From the NCBI RefSeq assembly GCF_018837975.1, contig NZ_JAGSOY010000006.1, forward strand, positions 62,001-126,000: a stretch of DNA of 64,000 bases, read 5' to 3'. Position 1 is the first letter of the stretch. Every line of letters starts with the position of its first letter. Positions 44,223-54,010 of the stretch are shown here, piece after piece. The stretch is from Zooshikella harenae. GTDB lineage: Bacteria > Pseudomonadota > Gammaproteobacteria > Pseudomonadales > Zooshikellaceae. A program made the position numbers and the translations under genes. The notes under the pieces were generated by a model. It was given only the letters and a program-made list of their open reading frames with translations. It did no database searches and was not told where the DNA came from.

Positions 44223-46471
44223 GCAGTACTGAGCCAAATGGCTTTGTTATGAAACCGTTATCAAAGCAAACGCTGGTTGTTGTTGGGTTAGGCTTGATTG
44301 GTGGATCTGTGGCGACGGCTGTAAAGCAGCGGTCGCTTTGTCACCGTGTATTAGGCGTCGATCTTGATCAACAGGCATTGAAAATAGCCAAAGCGATACA
44401 GGTAATTGATGATTATTTGCCATTAGCTGATGCAGTAAAAGCAGCTGATATCATTGTTTTAGCGATACCGATGTTGCGAATGCAACAAATGTTGCAGTCA
44501 GTGGCTGACGTTGAAGGTTGGCAAGATAAAGTCATCACTGATGTGGGTAGTGCTAAAGGGTGTTTAATTGATGCTACTGAGGCGGTATTTGGTGAGTGGC
44601 CTCAAAATTTTATTCCTGGACACCCCATTGCTGGTTCAGAAAAAAGTGGGGTGACTGCAGCAAATCCAGACCTGTTTGTTAACCATAAAGTGATTCTGAC
44701 ACCGCATGCGATGGCAAATCATCAGGCGCTATGCTGTGTACGTCAGTTGTGGCAGGGGATTGGTGCTGATGTTTTGCAAATGGATATTCAACGACATGAT
44801 GAAGTGCTTGCGGTAACAAGTCATTTACCCCATCTCCTTGCTTTTTCTCTGGTTGATACGCTAGCAACAGAGCGTGATAATCAAGATATTTTTCGCTATG
44901 CAGCGGGTGGCTTTCGTGATTTTACTCGAATTGCCGCTAGTGATCCGACTATGTGGCACGATATTTTTGTGGCCAATAAAGGCGCTGTGCTGCGAGCACT
45001 TAATGATTTTACAGCCGATTTAGTCAAACTGCAGAAGGCTGTGGAAACAGAAGATAGCCAGTATATGCTGGGCGTTTTTACGCGAGCCAAAGTGGCTCGT
45101 GAACACTTTAGTAAAATGTTGGCCCGTCGTGCCTATGTGGAGCCTATGAAACAGCAAGAAATACGTTATATCAGTCGTCAGGCAGGTCCGTTATCTGGAG
45201 AGATTCGAGTTCCTGGAGATAAGTCTATTTCTCATCGTTCTATTATGCTGGGATCGTTAGCAGACGGCGTGACGGAAATAGAAGGCTTTTTGGAAGGTGA
45301 AGATAGTCTGGCCACATTGCAAGCATTTCGGGATATGGGGGTAGTGATTGAAGGCCCTCATCAAGGTAAAGTCACTATCTATGGAGTAGGCTTGCATGGA
45401 CTTAAGCAGCCACCAGGGCCTCTCTATCTTGGTAATTCAGGTACCGCGATGCGGTTGTTTGCTGGGTTGTTGGCTGCACAGAAATTTGATGTCACCTTGA
45501 CAGGAGATGCCTCGTTATCTGGAAGGCCAATGAGTCGAGTTGCTGTGCCTTTACAACAAATGGGTGCAGTCATTAACACGGAGGCTGAAGGTCGACCCCC
45601 GCTAAAAATTGAGGGTGGGCATCAATTAACTGGCATAGATTACATACTACCGATGGCCAGTGCCCAAGTTAAATCCTGTTTGTTGCTTGCGGGTATGTAT
45701 GCTCAGGGCTCGACGACAGTGACTGAACCTGCGCCCACTCGTGATCACACAGAACGTATGCTAACAGGGTTTGGTTATCCCGTAGCGGTTAATGGCAATT
45801 CAGCGACGATCCAGGGTGGTGGTCAACTTTCTGCGTGCAAAATTGAAGTACCAGCAGATGTTTCTTCTGCTGCATTTTTTATGGTTGCTGCTTCCATTGT
45901 GCCTGGGTCTGAATTGCTGATTAAGCATGTAGGGATTAATCCAACACGTGTAGGAGTGATTAATATCTTGCGCTTAATGGGTGGAAATATCACCCTGGAA
46001 AATGAGCGTGAAGTGGGTGGTGAACCTGTTGCTGATGTTCGTGTACGTTCTGCTCAGCTCCAGGGCATTGAGGTTCCTGAAGATCAGGTACCGCTAGCTA
46101 TTGACGAATTTCCTGTACTTTGTATTGCTGCAGCCAATGCGCAGGGTACTACCACGGTGCGAGGTGCAAGTGAGTTGCGGGTCAAAGAAAGTGATCGTAT
46201 TCAAGCCATGGCTGATGGTCTGGATGCGCTGGGGGCTCGTGTCGAAACAACCTTGGATGGCATTATCATTAAAGGTGGTCAGACATTGCAGGGTGGTAAG
46301 GTTGATAGTTTAGGTGATCATCGTATAGCAATGGCGTTTGCTGTTGCAGGCTTACGAGCAAGTGGTCCTATAGAAATAGCAAATTGTGCTAACGTGGCGA
46401 CCTCATTTCCAAACTTCATAGAACTTGCGAAAGTAACAGGATTTAATCTAGTCGTGGAGTCAGCTGAGTGA
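44219..46471 (+). CDS. tyrA-aroA: Fused prephenate/arogenate dehydrogenase (TyrA) and EPSP synthase (AroA)
   Basis: A 750-residue fusion. Residues about 15-300 are a TyrA dehydrogenase with the NAD(P) motif VVGLGLIGGSVA and GHPIAGSEKSG. Residues about 315-745 are EPSP synthase with PGDKSISHRS, LGNSGTAMRLF and the RVKESDRI and GDHRIAMA motifs. The same fusion occurs in Pseudomonas. It joins tyrosine synthesis to the shikimate pathway in one polypeptide. A six-codon reading frame overlaps its start (ATGA). It overlaps cmk by four bases. Confidence 0.95.
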   Translation: MSSTEPNGFVMKPLSKQTLVVVGLGLIGGSVATAVKQRSLCHRVLGVDLDQQALKIAKAIQVIDDYLPLADAVKAADIIVLAIPMLRMQQMLQSVADVEGWQDKVITDVGSAKGCLIDATEAVFGEWPQNFIPGHPIAGSEKSGVTAANPDLFVNHKVILTPHAMANHQALCCVRQLWQGIGADVLQMDIQRHDEVLAVTSHLPHLLAFSLVDTLATERDNQDIFRYAAGGFRDFTRIAASDPTMWHDIFVANKGAVLRALNDFTADLVKLQKAVETEDSQYMLGVFTRAKVAREHFSKMLARRAYVEPMKQQEIRYISRQAGPLSGEIRVPGDKSISHRSIMLGSLADGVTEIEGFLEGEDSLATLQAFRDMGVVIEGPHQGKVTIYGVGLHGLKQPPGPLYLGNSGTAMRLFAGLLAAQKFDVTLTGDASLSGRPMSRVAVPLQQMGAVINTEAEGRPPLKIEGGHQLTGIDYILPMASAQVKSCLLLAGMYAQGSTTVTEPAPTRDHTERMLTGFGYPVAVNGNSATIQGGGQLSACKIEVPADVSSAAFFMVAASIVPGSELLIKHVGINPTRVGVINILRLMGGNITLENEREVGGEPVADVRVRSAQLQGIEVPEDQVPLAIDEFPVLCIAAANAQGTTTVRGASELRVKESDRIQAMADGLDALGARVETTLDGIIIKGGQTLQGGKVDSLGDHRIAMAFAVAGLRASGPIEIANCANVATSFPNFIELAKVTGFNLVVESAE

Positions 46472-47154
46472 TGAATGAAGTACCTGTTATTACCATTGAT
46501 GGGCCTAGTGGTTCAGGAAAAGGTACCGTTAGCAGTCTTTTGGCTCAACAGCTTGGTTGGCACTTACTGGATAGTGGTGCACTTTACCGTTTAACAGCAC
46601 TTGCTGCACTAAAGGCTCAGGCTGATCTTGATGATATTGCTGCATTATCTGCACTAGCCAAAGACTTAGATGTGTCTTTTCGCACTTGTGATGGTTCATC
46701 ACAAAGGCAGATTTTTCTTGGTGAAGAAGATGTTAGTCTCCAAATCAGAACAGAAGAAGTGAGCCTGTCTGCATCAAAAGTAGCTGCAATAACTGAGGTA
46801 CGTGATAGTTTATTTGCCAGGCAACAGGCTTTTGCACAGATGCCTGGGTTAGTTGCGGATGGTCGTGATATGGGGACGGTGGTATTTCCACATGCAACCA
46901 TGAAGTTTTATATCACCGCTTCTGCTGAAGCGCGCGCCCAGCGAAGGCTTAAACAATTGCAAGCACAGGGTATTGATGCTAATATCCAGCGCATTTTTGA
47001 GGATATCGTGGCTCGAGATAAGCGAGACAGTGAGCGCGCTATCTCACCTTTGTTGCCGGCGACAGATGCAATCATTATTGATACAACACCTTTGAGTATT
47101 GAAGAGGTTATCGTTGAAATAAAAATGCACCTGAAGCACAAAGGTCTGCTATAA
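46468..47154 (+). CDS. cmk: Cytidylate kinase
   Basis: A 228-residue nucleoside monophosphate kinase that phosphorylates CMP and dCMP. P-loop IDGPSGSGKGTVS at residues 9-21; LLDSGALYR and VADGRDMGTVVFP are the substrate-binding motifs. ATGA overlap with the aroA part upstream and rpsA downstream, the standard gammaproteobacterial order aroA-cmk-rpsA. Confidence 0.96.
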   Translation: MMNEVPVITIDGPSGSGKGTVSSLLAQQLGWHLLDSGALYRLTALAALKAQADLDDIAALSALAKDLDVSFRTCDGSSQRQIFLGEEDVSLQIRTEEVSLSASKVAAITEVRDSLFARQQAFAQMPGLVADGRDMGTVVFPHATMKFYITASAEARAQRRLKQLQAQGIDANIQRIFEDIVARDKRDSERAISPLLPATDAIIIDTTPLSIEEVIVEIKMHLKHKGLL

Positions 47155-47180
47155 CAAGTTTATTTATGTAAAAAGGTAAG

Positions 47181-47217
47181 CAGCACACTGTTGAGCCAGC
47201 GGCGCGGTGTGCTGTTT
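47181..47217 (+). terminator. Possible terminator/attenuator between cmk and rpsA
   Basis: Stem CAGCACAC/GTGTGCTG (8 bp, 18-nt loop) followed by TTTGATT. A second hairpin CCGCAG/CTGCGG lies at 47232-47252 in the rpsA leader. The T tract is short, so partial readthrough into rpsA is likely. Confidence 0.45.
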
Positions 47218-47325
47218 GATTATTGGGCAACCCGCAGATGCTGGTCCTGCGGCCACTGTAGTGTATCATCCGCTCAACAGATTAAGGGTGCTCTATGCTA
47301 CTCAGTCAACTAGTAGGTATGTGTA

Positions 47326-49005
47326 ATGAGCGAAAGCTTTGCTGAATTATTTGAAGAAAGTTTAAAAGAATTAGACATGCAACCAGGCTCTATTATCAGT
47401 GGAGTGGTGGTTGATATTGATCAGGACTGGGTTACTGTCCATGCTGGCTTGAAGTCTGAAGGTGTGATTCCTCGTGAGCAGTTCCTGAGCGAAAGTGGTG
47501 AGCTTACTATTCAAGTGGGTGATGAAGTTCAGGTTGCTCTGGATACTGTAGAAGACGGTTTTGGTGAAACTCGCCTGTCTCGTGAAAAAGCTAAACGTGC
47601 AGAAGCTTGGAAAGAGCTTGAAGCTGCGTTTGAAGCAGATGAAGTGGTTAAAGGTATTATCAATGGTAAAGTTAAAGGCGGCTTTACAGTTGATATTAAC
47701 TCTATTCGTGCATTCCTACCTGGTTCACTAGTTGACGTTAGACCAGTCCGTGATACAACTCACCTTGAAGGCAAAGAGCTTGACTTTAAAGTGATCAAGC
47801 TGGATCAAAAACGTAACAACGTTGTTGTTTCTCGTCGTAGCGTACTTGAAGCTGAAAACAGTGCTGAGCGTGAAGCATTGTTGGCAACACTGCAAGAAGG
47901 TCAAGAAGTTAAAGGTATCGTTAAGAACCTGACTGATTACGGTGCGTTCGTTGACTTGGGTGGTGTTGATGGTCTACTACATATCACTGATATGGCTTGG
48001 AAGCGTATTAAGCATCCAAGTGAAATTGTGAATGTCGGTGATGAAATCAACGTTAAAGTATTGAAGTTCGACCGTGATCGTAACCGTGTGTCTCTTGGCC
48101 TGAAACAATTGGGTGAAGATCCATGGGTTGCAGTGAAAGCACGTTTCCCTGAAGGTACACGTACTTCTGGTCGTGTAACTAACCTGACTGACTACGGCTG
48201 CTTCGTAGAGCTGGAAGAAGGTGTTGAAGGTCTGGTTCACGTTTCAGAAATGGATTGGACTAATAAGAACATTCATCCTTCTAAAGTGGTTTCTTTGGGT
48301 GATGAAGTTGAAGTTCAAGTACTGGATATTGATGAAGAGCGCCGTCGTATCTCCTTAGGAATCAAGCAATGTAAAGTGAATCCTTGGGAAGAGTTCTCTA
48401 CTAAATACAATAAAGGTGACAAAGTTTCAGGAACCATTAAGTCTATTACTGACTTTGGTATCTTTATCGGTCTTGATGGTGCTATCGACGGTTTGGTTCA
48501 CTTGTCTGACATTTCTTGGAGTGAAGCAGGCGAGCAAGCTGTTCGTAAGTATAAGAAAGGTGAAGAGCTTGAAACTGTTATCTTGTCAATCGATCCTGAG
48601 CGTGAGCGTATCTCGCTAGGCATTAAGCAGCTTCAAGACGATCCATTTGCAGCATATGCTTCTAAGCATGAAAAAGGCGCGATTGTTAATGGTATGATTA
48701 AAGAAGTGACTGCTAAAGCAGCAACTATTCAGCTTGCTGATGACGTTGAAGGTACATTGAAAGCTTCTGAAATCAGCCGTGATCGTGTTGAAGATGCTTC
48801 CAACGCGTTGAAAGAAGGTGATGCTATTGATGCTAAAATTATCAGCATTGATCGCAAAAACCGTGTAATCAGTCTTTCTATTAAAGCAAAAGACGAGGCT
48901 GATGAGAAAGCAGCATTGAAAGAGTTGCGTAAGCAAGAAATGGAAGCTGCAGGACCTACTACCATTGGTGACTTAATCAAAGCACAAATGGATAGCAAGG
49001 AATAA
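47326..49005 (+). CDS. rpsA: 30S ribosomal protein S1
   Basis: A 559-residue protein (E. coli 557) with six S1 OB-fold repeats; repeats 3-6 are clear in segments such as [27 protein letters not shown] and [29 protein letters not shown]1 unfolds and recruits mRNA to the 30S subunit. Codon use is noticeably biased, as expected for a highly expressed gene. The leader (47155-47325) contains two hairpins and could mediate S1 autoregulation, which is known in E. coli. A strong terminator follows. Confidence 0.98.
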   Translation: MSESFAELFEESLKELDMQPGSIISGVVVDIDQDWVTVHAGLKSEGVIPREQFLSESGELTIQVGDEVQVALDTVEDGFGETRLSREKAKRAEAWKELEAAFEADEVVKGIINGKVKGGFTVDINSIRAFLPGSLVDVRPVRDTTHLEGKELDFKVIKLDQKRNNVVVSRRSVLEAENSAEREALLATLQEGQEVKGIVKNLTDYGAFVDLGGVDGLLHITDMAWKRIKHPSEIVNVGDEINVKVLKFDRDRNRVSLGLKQLGEDPWVAVKARFPEGTRTSGRVTNLTDYGCFVELEEGVEGLVHVSEMDWTNKNIHPSKVVSLGDEVEVQVLDIDEERRRISLGIKQCKVNPWEEFSTKYNKGDKVSGTIKSITDFGIFIGLDGAIDGLVHLSDISWSEAGEQAVRKYKKGEELETVILSIDPERERISLGIKQLQDDPFAAYASKHEKGAIVNGMIKEVTAKAATIQLADDVEGTLKASEISRDRVEDASNALKEGDAIDAKIISIDRKNRVISLSIKAKDEADEKAALKELRKQEMEAAGPTTIGDLIKAQMDSKE

Positions 49006-49034
49006 ATTCTCTTACAGTTTATTTAAGAGAGTAT

Positions 49035-49066
49035 AAAAAGGGTGGCCATTTGGTCACCCTTTTTTG
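49035..49066 (+). terminator. Terminator after rpsA
   Basis: Stem AAAAAGGGTGgCC/GGtCACCCTTTTT with a short loop and a T run, 30 bases past the stop. Confidence 0.85.
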
Positions 49067-49221
49067 TTATGAGAGAATAAGTGTTAAATACAAGCGTTGT
49101 ACATCTATTGTGTTGTATTTTAGATATGATATATCCTTTATAATCAAATAGTTACTTGAATTAAGTTGATTTCTTGGCTATGTTAGTGATGGTGCCATAT
49201 GACCAAGGTGAGGATGCCTGC

Positions 49222-49518
49222 ATGACCAAGTCAGAACTAATCGAACGCATTGCTGAGCAACAGCCGCAATTGTCTCTCAAGGACGTTGAATTGGCGGTTA
49301 AAACGATGTTAGAGCAAATGTCATATGCGTTAGCAAATGGTGACCGTATTGAAATACGGGGCTTTGGTAGCTTTTCACTACATTTTCGTGAGCCTCGTTT
49401 AGGCCGAAATCCAAAAACAGGTGAGGCTGTTATGTTGGAAGGAAAATATGTACCTCACTTTAAACCAGGCAAAGAACTAAGAGATCGGGTAAATAAAGGG
49501 TTAACGGCCAGTTATTAA
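49222..49518 (+). CDS. ihfB: Integration host factor beta subunit
   Basis: A 98-residue DNA-bending protein of the HU/IHF family: [20 protein letters not shown], then the DNA-contacting arm [20 protein letters not shown] with the conserved Pro. The frame opens at 49174, but the ATG at 49222 matches family N-termini. It pairs with IHF-alpha encoded elsewhere. Followed by a terminator. Confidence 0.96.
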   Translation: MTKSELIERIAEQQPQLSLKDVELAVKTMLEQMSYALANGDRIEIRGFGSFSLHFREPRLGRNPKTGEAVMLEGKYVPHFKPGKELRDRVNKGLTASY

Positions 49519-49541
49519 GCATCCATTAAAAATTCATTATG

Positions 49542-49577
49542 AAACGGTATGATCTTTTGATAGTACCGTTTTTTTTA
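49542..49577 (+). terminator. Terminator after ihfB
   Basis: Stem AAACGGTA/TACCGTTT (8 bp, 14-nt loop) followed by TTTTT. Confidence 0.8.
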
Positions 49578-49634
49578 TCTGTTATTTAACCCTATAATGC
49601 CTTGCATAGTGTAACTAACCAGTGAGTTTTATTC

Positions 49635-49943
49635 ATGTTGAAACGGTTCGTATCTTGGTTTAAGTGGATTGGAGCAGGTCTTGTCGCATTGCTGTTAGCG
49701 TTAGTGATGGCAGATTTTATTAGTAGTAATACATTGCTTGTTGATTTAAACCTTGTGGGTTTTTCATTTCCAGGGCTCTCTTTACCTTGGCTTATTATTG
49801 TATCGTTTGTAGTAGGAGGCATTTTAGGCCTTTTATCTGCGTTGATGATTATTATATTAGCTAAGCATAAAATTCGCCGGCTAGAGAAGAAGCTCAAAAG
49901 TCGAGATGAAGAATTACAAAAAATTAGGACAAGCACACTGTAA
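49635..49943 (+). CDS. lapA: LapA (YciS) membrane protein
   Basis: A 102-residue inner-membrane protein with two transmembrane helices (about 10-30 and 48-75) and a C-terminal coiled coil (RRLEKKLKSRDEELQKI). LapA works with LapB in control of lipopolysaccharide synthesis. It is followed after 11 bases by lapB. Confidence 0.9.
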   Translation: MLKRFVSWFKWIGAGLVALLLALVMADFISSNTLLVDLNLVGFSFPGLSLPWLIIVSFVVGGILGLLSALMIIILAKHKIRRLEKKLKSRDEELQKIRTSTL

Positions 49944-49954
49944 GGTGCAAGTGA

Positions 49955-51136
49955 ATGTCTGAATCGCTGTTATTTGGAATGGTATTAACAGCTATTGCTG
50001 TTGGTTATGTATTGGGCCGCTGGGACCGAAAGAAGAGACAACAACGTGTCAAGGACCGGCTATCAAAGGAATATTTTATTGGGTTAAATTATTTGCTTAA
50101 TGAGCAAACAGATGAAGCGATTGATATTTTTATTAAAGCATTAGAGATCAACCCTGATAGTCACGAAGCTTTTGAAACATGTATTGCCCTAGGTCGATTG
50201 TTTTGCCGACGCGGAGAGGTTCAGCGAGCTATTCAGATTCATCAAAGTTTGTTAGCTCGACCAAGTTTAAATCGTAGGCAGTCATTACAGGTACAACTTG
50301 AGTTAGCACGGGACTATTTGTCCGCAGGAGTACTTGATCGAGCTGAGTCTTTATTTTTAGAGGTTACAAAGTCGGGTCATGATTTAAAGTTCACAGCATT
50401 ACAGGCGCTGGTTGAAATTTACCAACAGGAAAAAGAATGGGAAGAAGCAATTAATATTGCTGATCAATTAGTATCCTATGATAGCCCCCGCTATATTCCC
50501 CTTTTAGCCCATTTTTGCTGTGAGCAAGCTGAGCATTGTATTAGTAAGCAAGACTATAGTGCGGCTAGGCAAGCTATAAAACGTGCAATGAAATACGATA
50601 AATGTTGTGCACGTGCTTATTTAATCTTAGGTCGTTTAGAGTTTGAGCAGGAAAACTACAAAGAAGCAATTAAAATATTGCAACAAATTTTTCATCAAGA
50701 CCCTGACTTTGTTTCTGAGTCTGTACCTTTATTAATAGAATGTGATCGTAAAGCAAAAACGCTCTTTGGTATTAATGGATATTTATCAAAATGTCTCAAA
50801 GAATATCCTTCAATATCAGTGGTTTTAGCGTTGGCACAAAGTATTCGAGAAAAAGAAGGTGATAAAGCAGCAGGAAAGTTTATTGCAGAGCAGCTAGTGC
50901 AACGGCCCTCGCTGCGTGGGCTAAATGCACTGATTGACTTACATATTGCGAATACAGAAGGTAAAGCTAAAAAGAATTTGGGGTTATTGCGTGAGCTGAC
51001 TGGTCGGTTAGTTGACAATAAGCCTATTTACCGCTGTCATCACTGTGGTTTTGCAGGGAAGGAGCTTCATTGGTTGTGCCCAAGTTGTCACCAATGGGGG
51101 AAAGTTAAACCTATTAGAGGTATTGAAGGACAATAG
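49955..51136 (+). CDS. lapB: Lipopolysaccharide assembly protein LapB (YciM)
   Basis: A 393-residue protein with an N-terminal membrane anchor (LLFGMVLTAIAVGYVLGRW), a TPR array (about 40-330) and a C-terminal rubredoxin-like zinc/iron site (YRCHHCGF...WLCPSCHQWG, two CxxC pairs). LapB presents LpxC to FtsH and so limits LPS production. Operon with lapA, pyrF downstream as in E. coli. Confidence 0.94.
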   Translation: MSESLLFGMVLTAIAVGYVLGRWDRKKRQQRVKDRLSKEYFIGLNYLLNEQTDEAIDIFIKALEINPDSHEAFETCIALGRLFCRRGEVQRAIQIHQSLLARPSLNRRQSLQVQLELARDYLSAGVLDRAESLFLEVTKSGHDLKFTALQALVEIYQQEKEWEEAINIADQLVSYDSPRYIPLLAHFCCEQAEHCISKQDYSAARQAIKRAMKYDKCCARAYLILGRLEFEQENYKEAIKILQQIFHQDPDFVSESVPLLIECDRKAKTLFGINGYLSKCLKEYPSISVVLALAQSIREKEGDKAAGKFIAEQLVQRPSLRGLNALIDLHIANTEGKAKKNLGLLRELTGRLVDNKPIYRCHHCGFAGKELHWLCPSCHQWGKVKPIRGIEGQ

Positions 51137-51390
51137 GTTTTGTATTAATGAGATGTATTATCAAACAAGGTATAGCTATTCTTAATTAGCTTTAAATAAA
51201 GTCTTTATACTTTTTAATTTAACCCAAAGCACTAACCCATATAGAATTGTGCGCTACTCGGTAAATTAGCGAGTTTGTATTTTATCTGTTTAGCACTTTA
51301 GTCAGAGAAGACTTGCAAAGTGAAATCTGATATTATCGCGCAGCTAAATTTCTATCGTTGACTTAAAACTGCAGGCAAATGGGTTTGAGT

Positions 51391-52083
51391 ATGTCTCCAA
51401 TCATTGTTGCGTTGGATTATCCAACAAAACAAGCTGCTTTACATATGGCTAAGCAGCTTGATCCCCAAATCTGTCGTGTAAAAGTAGGTAAAGAACTTTT
51501 TACTGCCTGTGGTCCTGCTATTGTTGAAGCGCTTCAAAAGGAAGGCTTTGACGTTTTTTTAGATTTAAAATTTCATGATATTCCAACAACGACTGCAAAA
51601 GCAGTCAATGCTGCAGCTCAGTTAGGGGTATGGATGGTGAATATTCATGCTTCAGGTGGGCAGAGAATGCTAGCGGCTTGTAGAGATGCTATAGAGAAAT
51701 GTCGGCATAAACCATTACTGATAGCGGTAACTGTTTTAACCAGTATGGATAGTTCTGACTTTAAAACGCTTGGCCACACAATTTCCCCTGAAGAGTATGC
51801 ATTAGCCCTTGCCAGATTATCCTACAAATGTGGTGTTGATGGTGTCGTTTGTTCGGCCTTTGAAGCAACAGATATTAAGAACCATACTTGCAAAGATTTT
51901 CTAACAGTAACCCCTGGAATCCGCTTAAAAGAGAATCATTCAGACGATCAACGTCGAATTATGACACCTGCTGAGGCTGCAAAGAATAATGCGGATTATT
52001 TAGTGATAGGTAGGCCTGTAACACAGGCAAAATCACCATCTGTTGTTATTCAGGATATTGTACGAGATCTTTCCTCTTTCTAA
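51391..52083 (+). CDS. pyrF: Orotidine 5'-phosphate decarboxylase
   Basis: A 230-residue TIM-barrel enzyme making UMP from OMP. Conserved: IIVALDYP, RVKVGKELFT, FLDLKFHDIPTTTAKAV (catalytic Lys/Asp array), TPGIR and GRPVTQA. An ATG at 51379 would add four residues; 51391 is chosen by resemblance to Pseudomonas PyrF. rfaH begins 17 bases after its stop. Confidence 0.95.
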   Translation: MSPIIVALDYPTKQAALHMAKQLDPQICRVKVGKELFTACGPAIVEALQKEGFDVFLDLKFHDIPTTTAKAVNAAAQLGVWMVNIHASGGQRMLAACRDAIEKCRHKPLLIAVTVLTSMDSSDFKTLGHTISPEEYALALARLSYKCGVDGVVCSAFEATDIKNHTCKDFLTVTPGIRLKENHSDDQRRIMTPAEAAKNNADYLVIGRPVTQAKSPSVVIQDIVRDLSSF

Positions 52084-52100
52084 GACAAGGATTGTTGAGT

Positions 52101-52580
52101 ATGTGGTATTTACTGAAAACAAAACCACGTGAAGAGGTGCGTGCTGTAACTCATTTAGAAAATCAGAACTTTACTGTGTATTGCCCTTGGATTGATAAGC
52201 TTGATAAGGCTGGAAAAATAAAAAAAGAGCCTTTATTTCCAGGTTATGTTTTTTTAAATAATGAAAATGTCGAAGGTATAAATTATACCAAAGTACGTTC
52301 AACCAGAGGTGTGGCAAATTTTGTTCGTTTTGGTATTAATCACGCACAAGCAAGTGATGAGTTAATAGAGCGAATAAAGCGGCAAGAAGATTTATTGTGC
52401 GCAGAACCAAAAGAAAAGTTTAAAATAAACCAGTTAGTAGAATTTAAAGAAGGACCTTTTAAATATCTACAGGGAATTTATCTGAGTAAGTCAGGTGATG
52501 AGCGCTGTATTATTTTGTTAAGTTTTCTGAGTAGATCCCAGAAAGTAAATGTGGCTCAGAAAAGCATTAAATCTGTTTAA
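52101..52580 (+). CDS. rfaH: RfaH-type transcription antiterminator (NusG paralogue)
   Basis: A 159-residue NusG-like protein. N-terminal NGN domain with MWYLLKTKPREEVRAVTHLENQNF and LFPGYVFLN, typical of RfaH; a KOW-type C-terminal domain starts near residue 110 (NQLVEFKEGPFKYLQGIY). RfaH loads on RNA polymerase paused at an ops element and suppresses Rho termination in long surface-polysaccharide operons. An ops element lies at 52655-52666, ahead of wzz, so it probably acts on the downstream locus. ATG at 52101 fits the family better than the start at 52092. Confidence 0.9.
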   Translation: MWYLLKTKPREEVRAVTHLENQNFTVYCPWIDKLDKAGKIKKEPLFPGYVFLNNENVEGINYTKVRSTRGVANFVRFGINHAQASDELIERIKRQEDLLCAEPKEKFKINQLVEFKEGPFKYLQGIYLSKSGDERCIILLSFLSRSQKVNVAQKSIKSV

Positions 52581-52654
52581 CTAATAATAGAGTTATTATC
52601 ATACGACTTAGGTTTCAAGCGTAGAGTTTTTAAGATAGAAACTGTAAATCTTAG

Positions 52655-52666
52655 GGCGGTAGCTTG
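52655..52666 (+). promoter_or_regulatory. ops element (RfaH recruitment site)
   Basis: GGCGGTAGCTTG matches the ops consensus GGCGGTAGCGTG at all but one position and is followed by CATTTTTT, similar to enterobacterial ops sites. It lies 36 bases before the wzz ATG in the leader of the O-antigen operon. Confidence 0.85.
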
Positions 52667-52701
52667 CATTTTTTATATAAAACACATAAAAGTAGAAAGA
52701 A

Positions 52702-53730
52702 ATGAATGCTCGAAATTATTCGTATCAAAACGAAATTGAGGTAAAAGTTTTACTTAAAGAGTTATCTAGAGAAAAAAAAATAATTTTTTTGTTTTTAACT
52801 GCAAGCCTACTTTTTTCTCTAAGTTATATTTTTATTAAAACACCAATTTATAAAGCAGAAGTGGTTTTAGGAAAACCATATGAATCACAGTTGCTTGAGT
52901 TGAATGTTGACAATATATATAAAGTGTCGCCGGCCACGACAGTTGTCTCGGTTGTAGATAGTTTTCGTAATGGTAAATATTTATTAGAGTTTTATAGAAA
53001 CAATAGGAAGCTATTCACTAATTATTTAATTGATGAAAGAAATATTGAAGTGAATTTAATGAATGTGACGAGTGCATGGAAAGTGAATAGTTTGAAAATT
53101 GAAAAGAAAGAAATAGGTTTTTTTTCCTTTGCAATTGAATATCCAGAAATAATTGAAGGACATAATCTTTTAAATAAATATATCGAATTTATTATAGAAG
53201 AAGAAAAAAAAATATATCTAAATGAATTAAAGGAAATAGTAAAATCTAAGATTAGTTTGGTTGAGAAATACATGAATGCAAGTAAATTGGCATATGAAAT
53301 AGAAAAGCAAGCAAAAATTGAAATGTTTGATGAGGCAATTATAACTGCGAAGGCTATAGGGTTAAAAAAACCTTATGAGCAAGAAAATGATAAAAGTAAC
53401 ACTGTATTAAAAGCACAAATTAACAATCAACAAAATCCTTTGTATTATAGAGGGTATGATGCTTTGGAGGCTGAGAAAAAAGTATTGTTGGAGAGGGAAA
53501 AAGATGAGCTTTTTATTGCTGAACTTGTCGAGTTAAAGAAAAAATTATTTCTTTTAAATAAAATTGATCCGGAAAACAAGAAAATATTAATAGTAAATTG
53601 GGTGAAAAAAGCTTTTAAACAAGAAGAAAAAATTGAACCAAGAAATTTGCTTGTTATTTTGTTGTCTATTTTAGTTGGACTAATTATAGCTTTTCTTAAG
53701 ATTTTGATTAAAATGACGTTTGAAAAATAG
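52702..53730 (+). CDS. wzz: O-antigen chain-length determinant, Wzz family
   Basis: A 342-residue polysaccharide co-polymerase. Two transmembrane helices (about 28-46, IIFLFLTASLLFSLSYIF; about 316-336, LLVILLSILVGLIIAFL) flank a periplasmic, Lys/Glu-rich coiled region. It controls the length of Wzy-polymerised O-antigen. The gene is very AT-rich compared with pyrF upstream, suggesting recent transfer. First gene after the ops element; an IS element lies downstream. Confidence 0.8.
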   Translation: MNARNYSYQNEIEVKVLLKELSREKKIIFLFLTASLLFSLSYIFIKTPIYKAEVVLGKPYESQLLELNVDNIYKVSPATTVVSVVDSFRNGKYLLEFYRNNRKLFTNYLIDERNIEVNLMNVTSAWKVNSLKIEKKEIGFFSFAIEYPEIIEGHNLLNKYIEFIIEEEKKIYLNELKEIVKSKISLVEKYMNASKLAYEIEKQAKIEMFDEAIITAKAIGLKKPYEQENDKSNTVLKAQINNQQNPLYYRGYDALEAEKKVLLEREKDELFIAELVELKKKLFLLNKIDPENKKILIVNWVKKAFKQEEKIEPRNLLVILLSILVGLIIAFLKILIKMTFEK

Positions 53731-53778
53731 CAAGACAATTAAGTTTATGCTGTAGTGTTTAGTGGGTTCTGTTACCAG

Positions 53779-53803
53779 TGATCTTCACCCCATTTAACGG
53801 ACA
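53779..53803 (+). repeat. Left inverted repeat of IS3-family element
   Basis: Begins TGATCTTCACCCCATTTAAC and ends GGACA. It pairs with 55089-55113 with two mismatches. Confidence 0.85.
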
Positions 53804-53807
53804 CCCA

Positions 53808-54007
53808 GTGCGCCGGGCTAAGCCGGCAAAAGGTTGGAGGTGAAATTCCTCTACTCAGTAAGGGCTAGCGACCCGCTGAGACTTCGAGTCATGGGCGGTT
53901 GTCCGTAAGGACAATGGTTAAGCGTTGACAGAAGCATGTATAGGCTCAGTATTGAGCTCCGAAATCACCACGTTGAGAGCGCTGACCTTGTTGGGTGAAG
54001 GGGGACG
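53808..54007 (+). other. 5' fragment of a group II intron (domain I-like)
   Basis: The segment begins GTGCGCC, a GUGYG-type group II intron 5' end, immediately followed by hairpin GCCGG/CCGGC. It contains GGAGGTGAAATTCCTCTAC, close to the GGTGAAAGTCC element common in bacterial group II introns, plus several further helices. There is no reverse transcriptase and no domain V/VI, so only the 5' portion remains. Its 3' boundary with orfA is estimated at about 54007. The family call is from memory and moderate. Confidence 0.6.
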
Positions 54008-54010
54008 GCG

